64,000 nt of DNA from Variovorax sp. OV329 (GCF_900114785.1 NZ_FOUG01000020.1:58698-122697), one strand, 5' to 3'. Positions 7,919 through 18,195 are shown, numbered from the stretch's first letter. The notes: generated from the sequence alone by a model not told the origin. Translations and numbers: made by a program.

Positions 7919-10329
7919 CGCGAACTCTCCTTGACGCATTTCAGCGGGCCGATCTGCGGAATGCCGTTGCCGCTCTTTCGGAAATCGAAGCGCGTCACGC
8001 AGACGCCCGTCGGCGTCCTCACTTCGAGCGTGTTGTGCTCTTCGAGCGTATCCAGATAGGCGGCGCCGTCATAGCCCACCAGTGCCATGCCGCCCTTGCC
8101 GTTGGCCCGGACGCTGGAGCCCAGTGGCAGGAACTCGCCCTTCTCGTCCACCAGGATCAGCGCGGCCGCCTGCACCGGACGGATGCCGAACTCGACCAGC
8201 GTCCCGGCGCGGTCGGTGGGCGTGGCCACGGTCCTGACCCGGTCCACGCGCACGTCGGCGGGCAGTTGCATCGGGTCGATCGAGAGCTGGTTCACCTGGT
8301 AGGACTGCAGCGGCGTCACCAGCAGCATGCCCTTGGCGTCCGTGCTGCCCATCAGGCGGTTCTCCAGCTTGACCGGCACGTTCGGCATGCCGTCGGTGGA
8401 CACCACGGCGAAGCCGTCGTCCAGGCGGCGCGCGGCGAAGGGCTGGCCGCCCATGAACACGAGCGAACCGGTGGCGCCGGCGTAGGCATAGCGGCTGCTG
8501 CCGAAGGCGTTGACGCCAGCCAGTGCCCGGCCATAGCGGCCCAGGTAGTTCACTTCGGCCGCACCGCCGTTGATGTCGGCGTCGCCGGTCTGGGCCCCGG
8601 CGCGCCAGCCCCAGCCGCCTTCGTTCGGCGCGGAATGCTGGGCGTCGGCCGTGTAGATGGTGCGCCGGTCGTCGCGCTGCACGCCGGCATTGGTCGAGAT
8701 GTTGCCGTCCAGGTACCAGCTGATGCCCACGAACACGCTGCTGTTGCGGTTGTCGTTCAGGTCGCGATTGAAGCTGACATTGAGCGATCCGCGCTGGCCG
8801 ATGGAGCGCGACCAGTAGGCCGTGGCATAGCGGGTGGCCACTTCGTTGGGGTAACGCAGGTACAGGTAGCTCAGGCCGAAGCTGCCCAGCAGGTCGGTGC
8901 CATAGCCCACCGAGGCGCGGCCGCTGCGGTCGGGCACCGGCGCGCCATAGAGCGAGGCCACGTCGCGGTAGCTGTCGTTGGTGCGGGTGCCTTCCAGCTG
9001 GAAGTTGAAGCGCTGGTCGCGCCAGGAGTAGCCCATGTTGAACAGGGAGCCCTGGCGGCTGTCGTAACTGCTTTGCGCGGCGCCAGCCGTCACGATGCCC
9101 AACTGGTTGCCCAGCATGTAGACCGCGCTGCCGCCGGCGTTGACCAGGCCGCGCGTGCTCTCGGCGTGAGTCTCCACGGTGAGAGTGTTGGTCAGGCCGT
9201 AGCGCCAGGTGCCGCTGGCGGCGGGGTCGCTGCCGTAGTCGTTGGACTTGTAGCCGTAGTTCTCGCGCACCGCGCCGATGTCCACCGACCAGTCCGACAA
9301 GCCCTGCTGCAGCATGCGCTGCTGCACGTCGTAGAGCGAGTAATCCAGGGTGGTGGAGCGGCCGAAGGCATCCGTCAGCACCACCTGCGCATTGCCGGCG
9401 CCGCCGATGCCCGGCACGGTGTTGAGTTGAAAGGGACCGGAGGGCAGCTGGCCGGTGTACTGCTTCATGCCGTTGACGAACACCTCCACCTGCGAGGGCA
9501 GGGCGGCCGAGCCGAGGAAGGCCGGGATGGGCGTGGTGGTGCGGTAGGGCTGCAGCGCGAAATTGCGCGACAGCTGCACGCCGCCGATGAGGGTAGAGCG
9601 CGACCAGGCCAGCGCGGCGGTGTTGGTGTCGCCCACCCGCAGCGTCACCATGTCGTCGGGGAAAGAGCGGCTCCAGGTGGTGTCCAGGCGCACCGAATGC
9701 TGCGACCACGGCAGGTCCTGCCCCTGCGTGCCCTGGGTGAGGAAGGTGCTGCTGAAGACCTGCTTGCCGGTGAACGCACGCAGTTCGGTGAACGCGTTCA
9801 TGCTGGACGAGTTGCGCTCGCCCTTGGTGCCGTACAGGTCGTAGTTGAGCAGCAGGCCCGGCGAGGCATTGGCGTCGGGCACCGGGATCTCGTTGGTGTT
9901 GACCACCGTGCGGTCCTGGCGCAGCACTTCGGCGCTGGCGGTGATCTCGACCGTCTGCCGTTGCGCGCTGTAGCGGACGTCCACGCCGCGCAGGCTGTTC
10001 AGGCGCACCGGGTCGGAGCTGCCGGGCGGCAGCACGAAGCCCAGGTCGCGCAGGGTTGCCGCGTCGGCCCACAGTTCGCCGTCGCGCAGGCCGAACTGGA
10101 CCAGGCCCCTGGCATTGCCGTTGAGCGTCAGGTCCAGGATCAGCTCCGAGCCGCGCGCGCCGGCCAGGCGCTGCAGGTCGGCCTGGGCCAGCATCACCGG
10201 TCCCGAGGTCGAGTCCGGCCCGGCCGCCGCCCCGTGCGAGGGAGAGGCCAGAGCGAACAGGAGGAGGGGAACGATGTGGTCAGCGCGCGGGCTCGATCGG
10301 CGGAATGTTCTGCTGCGTCGCGCTGCCAT
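7915..10329 (-). CDS. Fimbrial outer-membrane usher (CsuD-like)
   Basis: 804-residue usher that forms the outer-membrane pore and assembly platform for the pilus. After a long Arg-rich n-region and a hydrophobic stretch (VPLLLFALAS), it shows an N-terminal domain (LILDLTLNG...), the 24-strand barrel region with repeated NYDLYG/SRNFALQPYRTT/PIPAFLGSA motifs, a plug-like VEVFVNG and GPFQLNTVPGIGGAG, and a C-terminal domain ending in CVKESSR. The ATG at 10329 lies 50 bp inside the chaperone gene; no better start was seen nearer the hydrophobic segment. It sits between chaperone and tip adhesin. Confidence 0.9.
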   Translation of the reverse strand: MAARRSRTFRRSSPRADHIVPLLLFALASPSHGAAAGPDSTSGPVMLAQADLQRLAGARGSELILDLTLNGNARGLVQFGLRDGELWADAATLRDLGFVLPPGSSDPVRLNSLRGVDVRYSAQRQTVEITASAEVLRQDRTVVNTNEIPVPDANASPGLLLNYDLYGTKGERNSSSMNAFTELRAFTGKQVFSSTFLTQGTQGQDLPWSQHSVRLDTTWSRSFPDDMVTLRVGDTNTAALAWSRSTLIGGVQLSRNFALQPYRTTTPIPAFLGSAALPSQVEVFVNGMKQYTGQLPSGPFQLNTVPGIGGAGNAQVVLTDAFGRSTTLDYSLYDVQQRMLQQGLSDWSVDIGAVRENYGYKSNDYGSDPAASGTWRYGLTNTLTVETHAESTRGLVNAGGSAVYMLGNQLGIVTAGAAQSSYDSRQGSLFNMGYSWRDQRFNFQLEGTRTNDSYRDVASLYGAPVPDRSGRASVGYGTDLLGSFGLSYLYLRYPNEVATRYATAYWSRSIGQRGSLNVSFNRDLNDNRNSSVFVGISWYLDGNISTNAGVQRDDRRTIYTADAQHSAPNEGGWGWRAGAQTGDADINGGAAEVNYLGRYGRALAGVNAFGSSRYAYAGATGSLVFMGGQPFAARRLDDGFAVVSTDGMPNVPVKLENRLMGSTDAKGMLLVTPLQSYQVNQLSIDPMQLPADVRVDRVRTVATPTDRAGTLVEFGIRPVQAAALILVDEKGEFLPLGSSVRANGKGGMALVGYDGAAYLDTLEEHNTLEVRTPTGVCVTRFDFRKSGNGIPQIGPLKCVKESSR

Positions 10330-11005
10330 TGATCAGTGTGTCCAGGGTTCCGCCGCTGGTGAAGGTCGCCGGCGGTGGCTTGACCGCCCAGCGCATCTGC
10401 GCACCGGGCAGGACGTAGCCGAGCAGGCCCGGGTGCACCGGGGTGCGCTTGCCGCGGCTGTCGGAGAAGCTGAGGTCGGCCACCTGGGCGTGGGTGCCGC
10501 CGGTGTTGCTCACTTCAAGGACCGCCTGCTGTCCGTTCTGGCGCACCTTCCAGCTCAGCTGGGGCGGGCTGTCGGCGACCGGCCCCATGAAGACGGGGAC
10601 CGAATAGCGCAGGACGAACTGCACGCCCTTCTTGGGGCCGGAATCGGGCAGCGGCAATTCGTCGATGACCACCCGGTAGGCGGCTTCGGCGTCTGCAGGC
10701 GGCGGACCGGTGCGGATCACTCGGATCAGCTGCCGGTCGGCGGCGGCCAACTGGATCATGGGCGGGCTGACCAGCACTTCGCGCGTCGGGACCTCCTGAT
10801 CCTCGCCGTTCTGCTGCGTCCATCGATACACGCGCACCTGCGCACTGATCGGCCCGTCCCCCGTGTTGCTCAACCAGAGGCCGTCGGCGTTCTGCTTCGC
10901 CTCGAGAGTGAGGGACGTGGGAGCGACCTGCAGTCCACTTGCGCCGGCCAGGACATGGAACACCAGGCCCAGGGCGAGCAGCGCAAGCGGTTTAAGTCGC
11001 ATCAC
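10280..11005 (-). CDS. Periplasmic fimbrial chaperone (PapD/CsuC-like)
   Basis: 241-residue chaperone that donates a strand to pilin subunits. It has a signal peptide (residues 1-about 23), the first Ig-like domain with LQVAPTSLTLEAKQNADGLWLSNTGDGP and the diagnostic segment AYRVVIDELPLP, then a second Ig-like domain. The Arg/Lys pair used to anchor subunit C-termini is compatible with RQLIRVIRTG. The 3' end overlaps the usher gene. It belongs with the SCPU subunits to one leftward operon. Confidence 0.9.
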   Translation of the reverse strand: MMRLKPLALLALGLVFHVLAGASGLQVAPTSLTLEAKQNADGLWLSNTGDGPISAQVRVYRWTQQNGEDQEVPTREVLVSPPMIQLAAADRQLIRVIRTGPPPADAEAAYRVVIDELPLPDSGPKKGVQFVLRYSVPVFMGPVADSPPQLSWKVRQNGQQAVLEVSNTGGTHAQVADLSFSDSRGKRTPVHPGLLGYVLPGAQMRWAVKPPPATFTSGGTLDTLINGSATQQNIPPIEPAR

Positions 11006-11025
11006 AGTCCTTCGGTCGATCCCGA

Positions 11026-11550
11026 TCAGTAGCGAACGTTGACCGTCACCGTGTCCTTGTAGGAGTCGGGGGTGAAGTTCGTGCTCGGGACCGTAGCGTA
11101 CACAGGAATCGACTGGGCGAGGCCGGTGCCCGTGCCGCTCACGCCATTGCCCACGGTGGCGCCGTTGGTGTTGGTGTTACCCCACTCGACGCCCGTGGCG
11201 CTGACCTTGCGCAGTTGGTAGGGCACTTTGTCGGTGTTACCGGTGACAGGGGCCACGTTCTGCGCCGACATCAAGCCGGCACCGGTCGTGTCGTTGTTGG
11301 TCGGGGTCAGGCCGATGGTGTAGGCGGTGCCCTTGGAGCAGGTCACCGAGATGCTGTTGGTGGCGTTCAGGTTGGCCGTCGGGTTTGCGTCCTGGTTGCC
11401 GAAGCTGATGTCGGAACCGGCACCGGCGGTCACGGCGCAGGCCTTCACAACCGTCAGCTTGACGTCGAAGGTGGCGGTCGCCGGGTTCGGGGCGGCGAAG
11501 GCGGCAGCGGTCAGGACGGCGGCGGCGGAGGCGATCAGGAGCTTCTTCAT
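11026..11550 (-). CDS. Spore-coat-U major pilin subunit (CsuA/B-like)
   Basis: 174-residue exported SCPU-domain protein. MKKLLIASAAAVLTAAAFAA is a textbook signal peptide, which decides the start at 11550 over upstream in-frame codons. The mature protein has the two conserved Cys (KACAVTAG, SVTCSKGTAY) and ends SYKDTVTVNVRY, the donor-strand region. As first gene of the operon and single-domain subunit, it is probably the major shaft protein. No strong Shine-Dalgarno is visible before the ATG. Confidence 0.85.
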   Translation of the reverse strand: MKKLLIASAAAVLTAAAFAAPNPATATFDVKLTVVKACAVTAGAGSDISFGNQDANPTANLNATNSISVTCSKGTAYTIGLTPTNNDTTGAGLMSAQNVAPVTGNTDKVPYQLRKVSATGVEWGNTNTNGATVGNGVSGTGTGLAQSIPVYATVPSTNFTPDSYKDTVTVNVRY

Positions 11551-11776
11551 GATGATGGTTACTCGCAACGAATTTGTTAAAAAGTGATACCAAAGCACAC
11601 ACAGGACAGACGAAGTGTAGGTGGCCTCCTACCCATCTGTAGGTAGCTTTGGACGAAACGAATACCAAACGTTAAATCCCACACGTTCCGGGAAACAACA
11701 CGTCGTCTTCGTCTCCGGGACGCCGTCTCATCAATGTGAGGTAGTTCACGGCAGCGCCGGCCCCTCTCAAAAAAGC

Positions 11777-11804
11777 GTTGAAAATGTCGCGCTCGCCACC
11801 AACT
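11777..11804 (+). promoter_or_regulatory. Possible heat-shock (sigma-32) promoter of htpG
   Basis: GTTGAAA at 11777-11783 resembles the CTTGAAA -35 box and CCACCAACT at 11796-11804 loosely resembles the CCCCATNT -10 box, with a 12-bp gap. The site is about 70 bp before htpG, a known sigma-32 target in other proteobacteria. The -10 match is poor. The rest of the 325-bp gap (11551-11875) must also hold the divergent pilus promoter, for which no convincing boxes were seen. Confidence 0.3.
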
Positions 11805-11875
11805 CGGTGACACCGCGCGCAGGCCCCCTTCGAGGAATAACCCTGCGTGACGGTAGGAAATAAAGTTTTCAAGCC

Positions 11876-13813
<1,938 letters not shown>

Positions 13814-13835
13814 TCCGCCAGGCGCTGAAGTAGAG

Positions 13836-13857
13836 AGCGGGCTTCGGCCCGCTTTTT
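13836..13857 (+). terminator. Intrinsic terminator of htpG
   Basis: A 7-bp perfect stem AGCGGGC/GCCCGCT (13836-13842 and 13847-13853) with a TTCG tetraloop is followed by a T run (13853-13857). The tail reaches the stop codon of the convergent thioesterase gene. Confidence 0.9.
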
Positions 13858-14279
13858 CATGGGCTCTTGCGTTCCACCAGCTTGAAGGTGCCGGTGGCGA
13901 GCGAGAGCAGTTCGCCGCTCTCGCTGCGCGCTTCGCCGCGCACGAAGCACAGGGAACGTCCGCGCCGCTCGCAGAAGGTGGTGGCGATCACGTCGCCGTC
14001 GCTTGGCGCCACGAAGTGCAGCGTCATGTCCACCGTCACCACGCCGAAGCTGGTGGGCGCATGCGAGCGCGCCGCGCAGGCCAGGGCGCAATCGAGCAGA
14101 ACGGCCAGCGCGCCGCCATGCACTTCGCCGCGGCTGTTGCTGTGCGCGCGGTTGCGCGGCATGCGCACGCGCGCTCGGTCCTCGCCAATGGTTTCGCCCT
14201 TCAGGCCGAAGACTTCCACCATGGGCATGGCGAGGCCGAAGAGCTGGTCGGGGCGGTCGTTGAGATCTGTGCTGTCCAT
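13857..14279 (-). CDS. PaaI-type hotdog-fold thioesterase
   Basis: 140-residue single hotdog domain. It carries the family signature NSRGEVHGGALAVLLDCALA, with the HGG turn and downstream Asp that form the acyl-CoA thioesterase active site in PaaI-like enzymes, and TVDMTLHFVAPSDGD in the second half. It probably hydrolyses an aryl- or acyl-CoA ester in the cytosol. Neighbours give no pathway clue; it converges on htpG. Confidence 0.85.
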   Translation of the reverse strand: MDSTDLNDRPDQLFGLAMPMVEVFGLKGETIGEDRARVRMPRNRAHSNSRGEVHGGALAVLLDCALACAARSHAPTSFGVVTVDMTLHFVAPSDGDVIATTFCERRGRSLCFVRGEARSESGELLSLATGTFKLVERKSP

Positions 14280-14319
14280 GGGGCCGGCACCTTAGCACGC
14301 GACCCGGGCGCGCCCGGCG

Positions 14320-14469
14320 TCAGTGGCGCTTGAAATACTGCACTTCGCGCTCGTGCTTCTCGGCTGCTTCGCGCGTGCCGAAGGTGCCGAGGTTGCGGCG
14401 CTTGCCGGTGCGCGGGTCGAGCTTGCGGGAGTAGAGACGGTATTCGCCGGAGGCGAGCTTGCGGATCAT
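14320..14469 (-). CDS. Small conserved basic protein
   Basis: 49-residue, highly charged protein (MIRKLASGEYRLYSRK at the N-terminus, TREAAEKHEREVQYFKRH at the C-terminus). The start at 14469 has a strong AAGGAG ribosome binding site. Very similar short proteins occur widely in beta- and gammaproteobacteria without an assigned function. The pattern of a short beta-hairpin and a basic helix suggests nucleic-acid or ribosome contact, but that is speculation. Confidence 0.75.
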   Translation of the reverse strand: MIRKLASGEYRLYSRKLDPRTGKRRNLGTFGTREAAEKHEREVQYFKRH

Positions 14470-14567
14470 GGCGGGGCTCCTTCCAAGGGATGGCCAGGAA
14501 CCCAATCTAGGCCGACGTGAAGCCCGTGCCTGTCGGACGGATGCCGCGCCGCCTGTGGGCGGGCGCT

Positions 14568-15593
14568 TCAGGCGTACAGCGGCTCCTCGGCCATCGCCTC
14601 GCACTGGTCCTGCAGCATCTGGATCTGGCCTTTCCAGTAGTCGCTCGAGCCGAACCAGGGGAAGTTGATCGGGAAGATCGGGTCTTCCCAGCGCCGCGCC
14701 AGCCACGCGCTGTAGTGGATCAGGCGCAGGGTGCGCAGCGGCTCGATCAGCGCGAGTTCGCGCCGGTCGAATTGGCGGAACTGCTCGTAGCCGTCGAGCA
14801 GGCCCGAGAGCTGCGCCGTGCGCTGCGCACGCTCGCCGGAAAGCAGCATCCACAGGTCCTGCACCGCGAAGCCGGTGCGCGCGTCGTCCAGGTCGACGAA
14901 GTGCGGACCTCCGCCGGGACGGTCGGTCGGCGTCCAGAGGATGTTGCCGGGGTGGCAGTCGCCATGCAGGCGCAACTGGCGCAGCTCGCCGAGCTTGTCC
15001 GCGTCGCCGCTGAGCGCGGTGGCGGCGATCATCTCCAGCGCCTCGTTGCAGGCGATCTCCCAACCGCGCTGCACATCCAGCGGTACCTTGTCGTTGCGCA
15101 GCAGCCAGTCGCGCGAGGCAATGCCGAATCCCTGCAGGTCCAGCACGGGCCGCTCGATGAAGGGCCGCGCCGCGCCCACGGCGTGGATGCGCGCGAGAAA
15201 GCGGCCGATCCACTCCAGCACCTCGAAGTCGTCCAGCTCGGGCGGGCGGCCGCCGCGGTAGGGGCTCACGCTGAAGTCGAAGCCGGCGTGGTGGTGCAGC
15301 GTGGCGCCGTTCAGTTCCATCGGGGCCACGGCAGGCACTTCGCCCTCTGCCAGTTCGCGCGAGAAGGCGTGCTCTTCCAGGATCTGCTCCTTGCTCCAGC
15401 GGCCCGGCCGGTAGAACTTGGCCACCACCACCTGCCGGTCTTCCAGGTGGATCTGGTAGACGCGGTTCTCGTACGAGCTCAGCGCCTGCAGGCGCCCGTC
15501 GCCGTACAGGCCCAGGGGGGCCAGTGCATCCAGCACCACGTCGGGCGTGAGCGTTTCGTAAGGGTGCGCCAAAACGGCGCCGGAAGAAGTCAT
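14568..15593 (-). CDS. srkA: SrkA/RdoA stress-response Ser/Thr kinase
   Basis: 341-residue protein kinase of the SrkA (YihE/RdoA) family, close to the E. coli length. The aminoglycoside-phosphotransferase-like fold is shown by NRVYQI in the N-lobe, the catalytic Asp D212 in LRLHGDCHPGNILW, and the metal-binding Asp near 234 in HFVDLDDA. In E. coli it phosphorylates Ser/Thr proteins and helps counter stress-induced death. The gene starts 32 bp after the DUF2855 stop on the same strand and may be co-transcribed with it. Confidence 0.9.
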   Translation of the reverse strand: MTSSGAVLAHPYETLTPDVVLDALAPLGLYGDGRLQALSSYENRVYQIHLEDRQVVVAKFYRPGRWSKEQILEEHAFSRELAEGEVPAVAPMELNGATLHHHAGFDFSVSPYRGGRPPELDDFEVLEWIGRFLARIHAVGAARPFIERPVLDLQGFGIASRDWLLRNDKVPLDVQRGWEIACNEALEMIAATALSGDADKLGELRQLRLHGDCHPGNILWTPTDRPGGGPHFVDLDDARTGFAVQDLWMLLSGERAQRTAQLSGLLDGYEQFRQFDRRELALIEPLRTLRLIHYSAWLARRWEDPIFPINFPWFGSSDYWKGQIQMLQDQCEAMAEEPLYA

Positions 15594-15625
15594 GGGGCGA
15601 TTGTCGCCCCGCGCCGGGCGCCCGA

Positions 15626-16723
15626 TCAGCCTGTTGCGCGCATCGACAGGATGTGTCCGGTGCGCGGTTCGCTGCGGTTGGCCAGCAGTTCCTGGTACGC
15701 CGCCTGCACGGCGGGAACGCCCTGTTGGCGCGACACGACCAGCCAGGGTGCTGCCGGGTCGGTCGCCTTGGTGCACACGGCCTTCCACGCCGCCAGCAGG
15801 CGCTCGGCGAAGCCGGCGGCGCCCCAGTCCTCGTGGCGCTTCTTGATCTGCGCCGGCGCGAAGAAGAAGACGGGGCGCGGGCCCGGCAGGTCCTTGGCGC
15901 TGCCGCGCGCATCCACGTGCGTGCTGCCGATGGCCAGCGAGTGGCGCAGGCCGCCAAAGTGGGTGTGGATGCCGCGCCGCACGTCGGCATTGCCGGAGAA
16001 GTCCACGTACACGCAGGCGGTGTCGCCCGGCAGCGTGGCGATCTCCTCGTAGGCCAGCACGCGCGTGTAGCAGCCCAGGCTTTCGCAGAAGGCCTTGTTG
16101 CCCTTGGAGGTGAGGCCGATCACCTGCAGGCCCGGCCGCTGGGAGAGCTGGAAGGCGGTGCCGTAGGCGGTCTTGGCCGAAGCGCTGGACAGGATCACCG
16201 TGTCGGCACCGTAGAAATCGTTGTCTGCCAGGAAGTCGTCGATCAGCCAGGAAGTGGTGAACAGCGGGCGCAGCAGCGCCTGGATGTCTTCGCTGTCCCG
16301 CGTGTAGAAGGGGTCGGCCGTCACCCGCGTATAGCGGTTGTAGACCGGGTGCAGCTCCTTGCGGTGCGGCGCGGCGTCGACCAGGCCGTCGGGCCGCAGC
16401 CGGTCGGGCTGCAGAACCGCCTGGTCGGCCAGCGGCCAGTAGCCGTACAGGCGCTCGCCGACGGCCACGCCGGGGTGCAGGCTCTGCGCCACGGTGCCGA
16501 AGCCCCACACCGGCACGATGCCCCAGCCATCCTCGCCGCTGGGAAAGAAGCCCCAGTAGTACATGTCCTCGCCAAAGGCGGCATAGGTGATGTTGTTGGT
16601 GGTGAGCGAGAAGGAATCGATGCGCACGCGGACCTGGCCGGCGGCCAGCGGTGCGTCCTCGCGTTGCTCGATGCGGGTGGTGGCCAGCGCGTCCTTGCGG
16701 GTCAGCAGGGTGGTGGTGCTCAT
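15626..16723 (-). CDS. DUF2855 family protein, MDR-like oxidoreductase fold
   Basis: 365-residue protein of the DUF2855 family. It looks like a divergent medium-chain dehydrogenase/reductase: RIDSFSLTTNNITYAAFGE near residues 35-53 resembles the GroES-like start, and TVILSSASAKTAYGTAF (about 175-191) resembles the nucleotide-binding core, but the zinc ligands of classical ADHs are missing. The reaction is unknown. Its start codon is immediately preceded by a 14-bp perfect hairpin with a T6 tract that contains the ribosome binding site AAGGAG. Confidence 0.85.
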   Translation of the reverse strand: MSTTTLLTRKDALATTRIEQREDAPLAAGQVRVRIDSFSLTTNNITYAAFGEDMYYWGFFPSGEDGWGIVPVWGFGTVAQSLHPGVAVGERLYGYWPLADQAVLQPDRLRPDGLVDAAPHRKELHPVYNRYTRVTADPFYTRDSEDIQALLRPLFTTSWLIDDFLADNDFYGADTVILSSASAKTAYGTAFQLSQRPGLQVIGLTSKGNKAFCESLGCYTRVLAYEEIATLPGDTACVYVDFSGNADVRRGIHTHFGGLRHSLAIGSTHVDARGSAKDLPGPRPVFFFAPAQIKKRHEDWGAAGFAERLLAAWKAVCTKATDPAAPWLVVSRQQGVPAVQAAYQELLANRSEPRTGHILSMRATG

Positions 16724-16724
16724 G

Positions 16725-16771
16725 AAAAAAGCTCCTTCGCAAAAACCTGATGCAGGCTTGCGAAGGAGCTT
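16725..16771 (-). terminator. Terminator-like hairpin enclosing the DUF2855 ribosome binding site
   Basis: Perfect 14-bp inverted repeat AAGCTCCTTCGCAA (16758-16771 and 16729-16742, read on the minus strand) with a 15-nt loop, followed by six T (16725-16730). The descending arm contains AAGGAG eight bases before the ATG at 16723. It has every feature of an intrinsic terminator for the ohrR-ohr-DUF1304 transcript and would also hide the Shine-Dalgarno of the DUF2855 gene. Confidence 0.85.
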
Positions 16772-16837
16772 AGCGCGATGCCGTGCGCCGACGGATGACC
16801 GCGGTGTGTCCGGCGTCGCCTGGGCGACGCGACGGCT

Positions 16838-17194
16838 TCAGCCGAAGGCCAGCACCAGTGCCAGCGCGATGGCTGCCGGCAGGGCCTGCACGAAGAGGAT
16901 CTTGCGCGCGGCGGTCAGCCCGCCATACACCCCGGCCACGATCACGCAGGCCAGGAAGAAGATCATGAAGGTGCGGTCCTGCGTGGCCAGCCCCCAGAAG
17001 AGGCCGGCCGCCAGGAAGCCGTTGTACAGCCCCTGGTTGGCGGCCAGCACCTTGGTGGCGTCGGCCATCTGCTGTGTCTGGCCGAAGGCCTTCAGCCCGG
17101 CCGGCTTGTCCCACAGGAACATCTCCAGCACCAGGATGTAGACATGCTCTATCGCGATGAGGAACACCGCGATGTGGGCAATGAGCCGGGCCAT
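16838..17194 (-). CDS. DUF1304 membrane protein
   Basis: 118-residue integral membrane protein with four predicted helices: residues 3-25 (IAHIAVFLIAIEHVYILVLE), about 52-70, about 74-92 and 98-116. It matches DUF1304, a family of small membrane proteins of unknown function often found beside stress or redox genes. It follows ohr by 9 bp and ends before a strong terminator, so it is probably the third gene of the ohrR operon. Confidence 0.85.
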   Translation of the reverse strand: MARLIAHIAVFLIAIEHVYILVLEMFLWDKPAGLKAFGQTQQMADATKVLAANQGLYNGFLAAGLFWGLATQDRTFMIFFLACVIVAGVYGGLTAARKILFVQALPAAIALALVLAFG

Positions 17195-17203
17195 GCCAGC
17201 CGC

Positions 17204-17629
17204 TTAGGCGATCGACAGTTCGACGTCGATGTTGCCGCGCGTGGCGTTGGAGTAGGGGCAGACCTGGTGGGCGGTGTCCACCAGCTTCTGCTTCTGCTCG
17301 GCGTCCAGGCCCGGCAGCGTGATGGCCAGCTTGACCGCGATGCCATAGGCGGCGCCGCCGTTCGTCGGGCCCAGCGAAACGCTGGAGTCGATGGCCACGT
17401 CCTCGGGCACCTTCACGCCGATCTTGGGACCCACGGCCTTCATCGCGCCGATGAAGCAGGCGGCGTAGCCCACGGCGAAGAGTTGCTCGGGGTTGGTGCC
17501 GGGCTTGCCGGAACCGGGCGAGCTCAGCTTGACGTCGATGGCGCCGTCGCTGGACTTGCCGGCGCCGTCGCGGCCACCCACGGTGTGGGCCTGGGCGGTG
17601 TAGAGAACCTTGTCGAGTTTGGTGGTCAT
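17204..17629 (-). CDS. ohr: Ohr organic hydroperoxide reductase
   Basis: 141-residue Ohr, which reduces organic hydroperoxides with a dithiol active site, usually using lipoyl proteins as reductant. The peroxidatic Cys is C58 in FAVGYAACF and the resolving Cys is C124 in VCPYSNATRGN; the catalytic Arg R20 is in VGGRDG. OsmC-fold length and motifs are standard. It lies 49 bp after ohrR on the same strand, the common arrangement, so induction by peroxides through OhrR is expected. Confidence 0.96.
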   Translation of the reverse strand: MTTKLDKVLYTAQAHTVGGRDGAGKSSDGAIDVKLSSPGSGKPGTNPEQLFAVGYAACFIGAMKAVGPKIGVKVPEDVAIDSSVSLGPTNGGAAYGIAVKLAITLPGLDAEQKQKLVDTAHQVCPYSNATRGNIDVELSIA

Positions 17630-17678
17630 GGTGAGCTTTCTTCGGTTGGGTTGATGGAGGGGAACGGAAAACGATGAA

Positions 17679-18143
17679 TCAGGCGGCCTTGATGCGCTCG
17701 CGCAGCTGCTGCACCTGGCGGGTGAGCGAGACCAGCTCGTCCAGCGAGCACTGGCTGGCATCCAGCAGGCAGGCCGGCACCTTGGCGGCACGCGCCTTCA
17801 GGCGGCGGCCCGCGGCGGTGAGGCTGATGTGCACCCGGCGCTCGTCCTTCACGTCGCGGATGCGGCTGACGTAGCCGGAGGCTTCCAGGCGCTTGAGCAA
17901 AGGAGTGAGGGTGCCGGAATCGAGCGAGAGGCGCTGGCCCAGCTCGGAGACCATGAGGCCGTCCTGTTCCCACAGGGCCAGCATGACCAGGTACTGCGGG
18001 TAGGTGAGCTCCAGCTGTTCCAGCAAAGGCTTGTAGAGCCGCGTCATGGCCAGCGAGGCGGAATAGATGGCAAAGCACAGCTGGTTGTCGAGCAGGAGCA
18101 TCTGGTCGACACTGGCGCTGGACGAGGGCTTTGCGGTAGGCAT
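17679..18143 (-). CDS. ohrR: OhrR, MarR-family peroxide-sensing repressor
   Basis: 154-residue MarR-family repressor. The peroxide-reactive Cys is C23 in LLDNQLCFAIYSASLAMTRLYKPLL, the diagnostic OhrR segment. The winged helix is at about residues 60-110 (SELGQRLSLDSGTLTPLLKRLE, then RDVKDERRVHISLT). The ATG at 18143 is preferred; a TTG at 18164 lies within the promoter. The -10 element ends only about 8 bp before this ATG and no ribosome binding site is present, so the message may be leaderless. Confidence 0.93.
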   Translation of the reverse strand: MPTAKPSSSASVDQMLLLDNQLCFAIYSASLAMTRLYKPLLEQLELTYPQYLVMLALWEQDGLMVSELGQRLSLDSGTLTPLLKRLEASGYVSRIRDVKDERRVHISLTAAGRRLKARAAKVPACLLDASQCSLDELVSLTRQVQQLRERIKAA

Positions 18144-18150
18144 GGGCTGG

Positions 18151-18179
18151 ATTGTAGCGAGCAATTAAATTGCGTGCAA
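18151..18179 (-). promoter_or_regulatory. ohrR promoter with OhrR operator in the spacer
   Basis: On the minus strand, TTGCAC (18174-18179) and TACAAT (18151-18156) are separated by exactly 17 bp. The spacer holds a perfect 13-bp palindrome GCAATTTAATTGC (18161-18173), much like known OhrR/MarR operators with AATT half-sites. Repressor bound here would block polymerase directly. Confidence 0.8.
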
Positions 18180-18195
18180 AGTAATTGTGTAAGCA

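Noticed and set aside
8069..10072. A 667-codon minus-strand frame inside the usher gene and an 831-codon plus-strand frame over the same region
   Set aside because: Out of frame with the clearly recognisable usher, composition is shadow-like and no family motifs are present.
14568..16742. A single long frame joining the DUF2855 region and srkA
   Set aside because: The first part is out of frame with the true DUF2855 protein. The srkA start at 15593 fits the family length.
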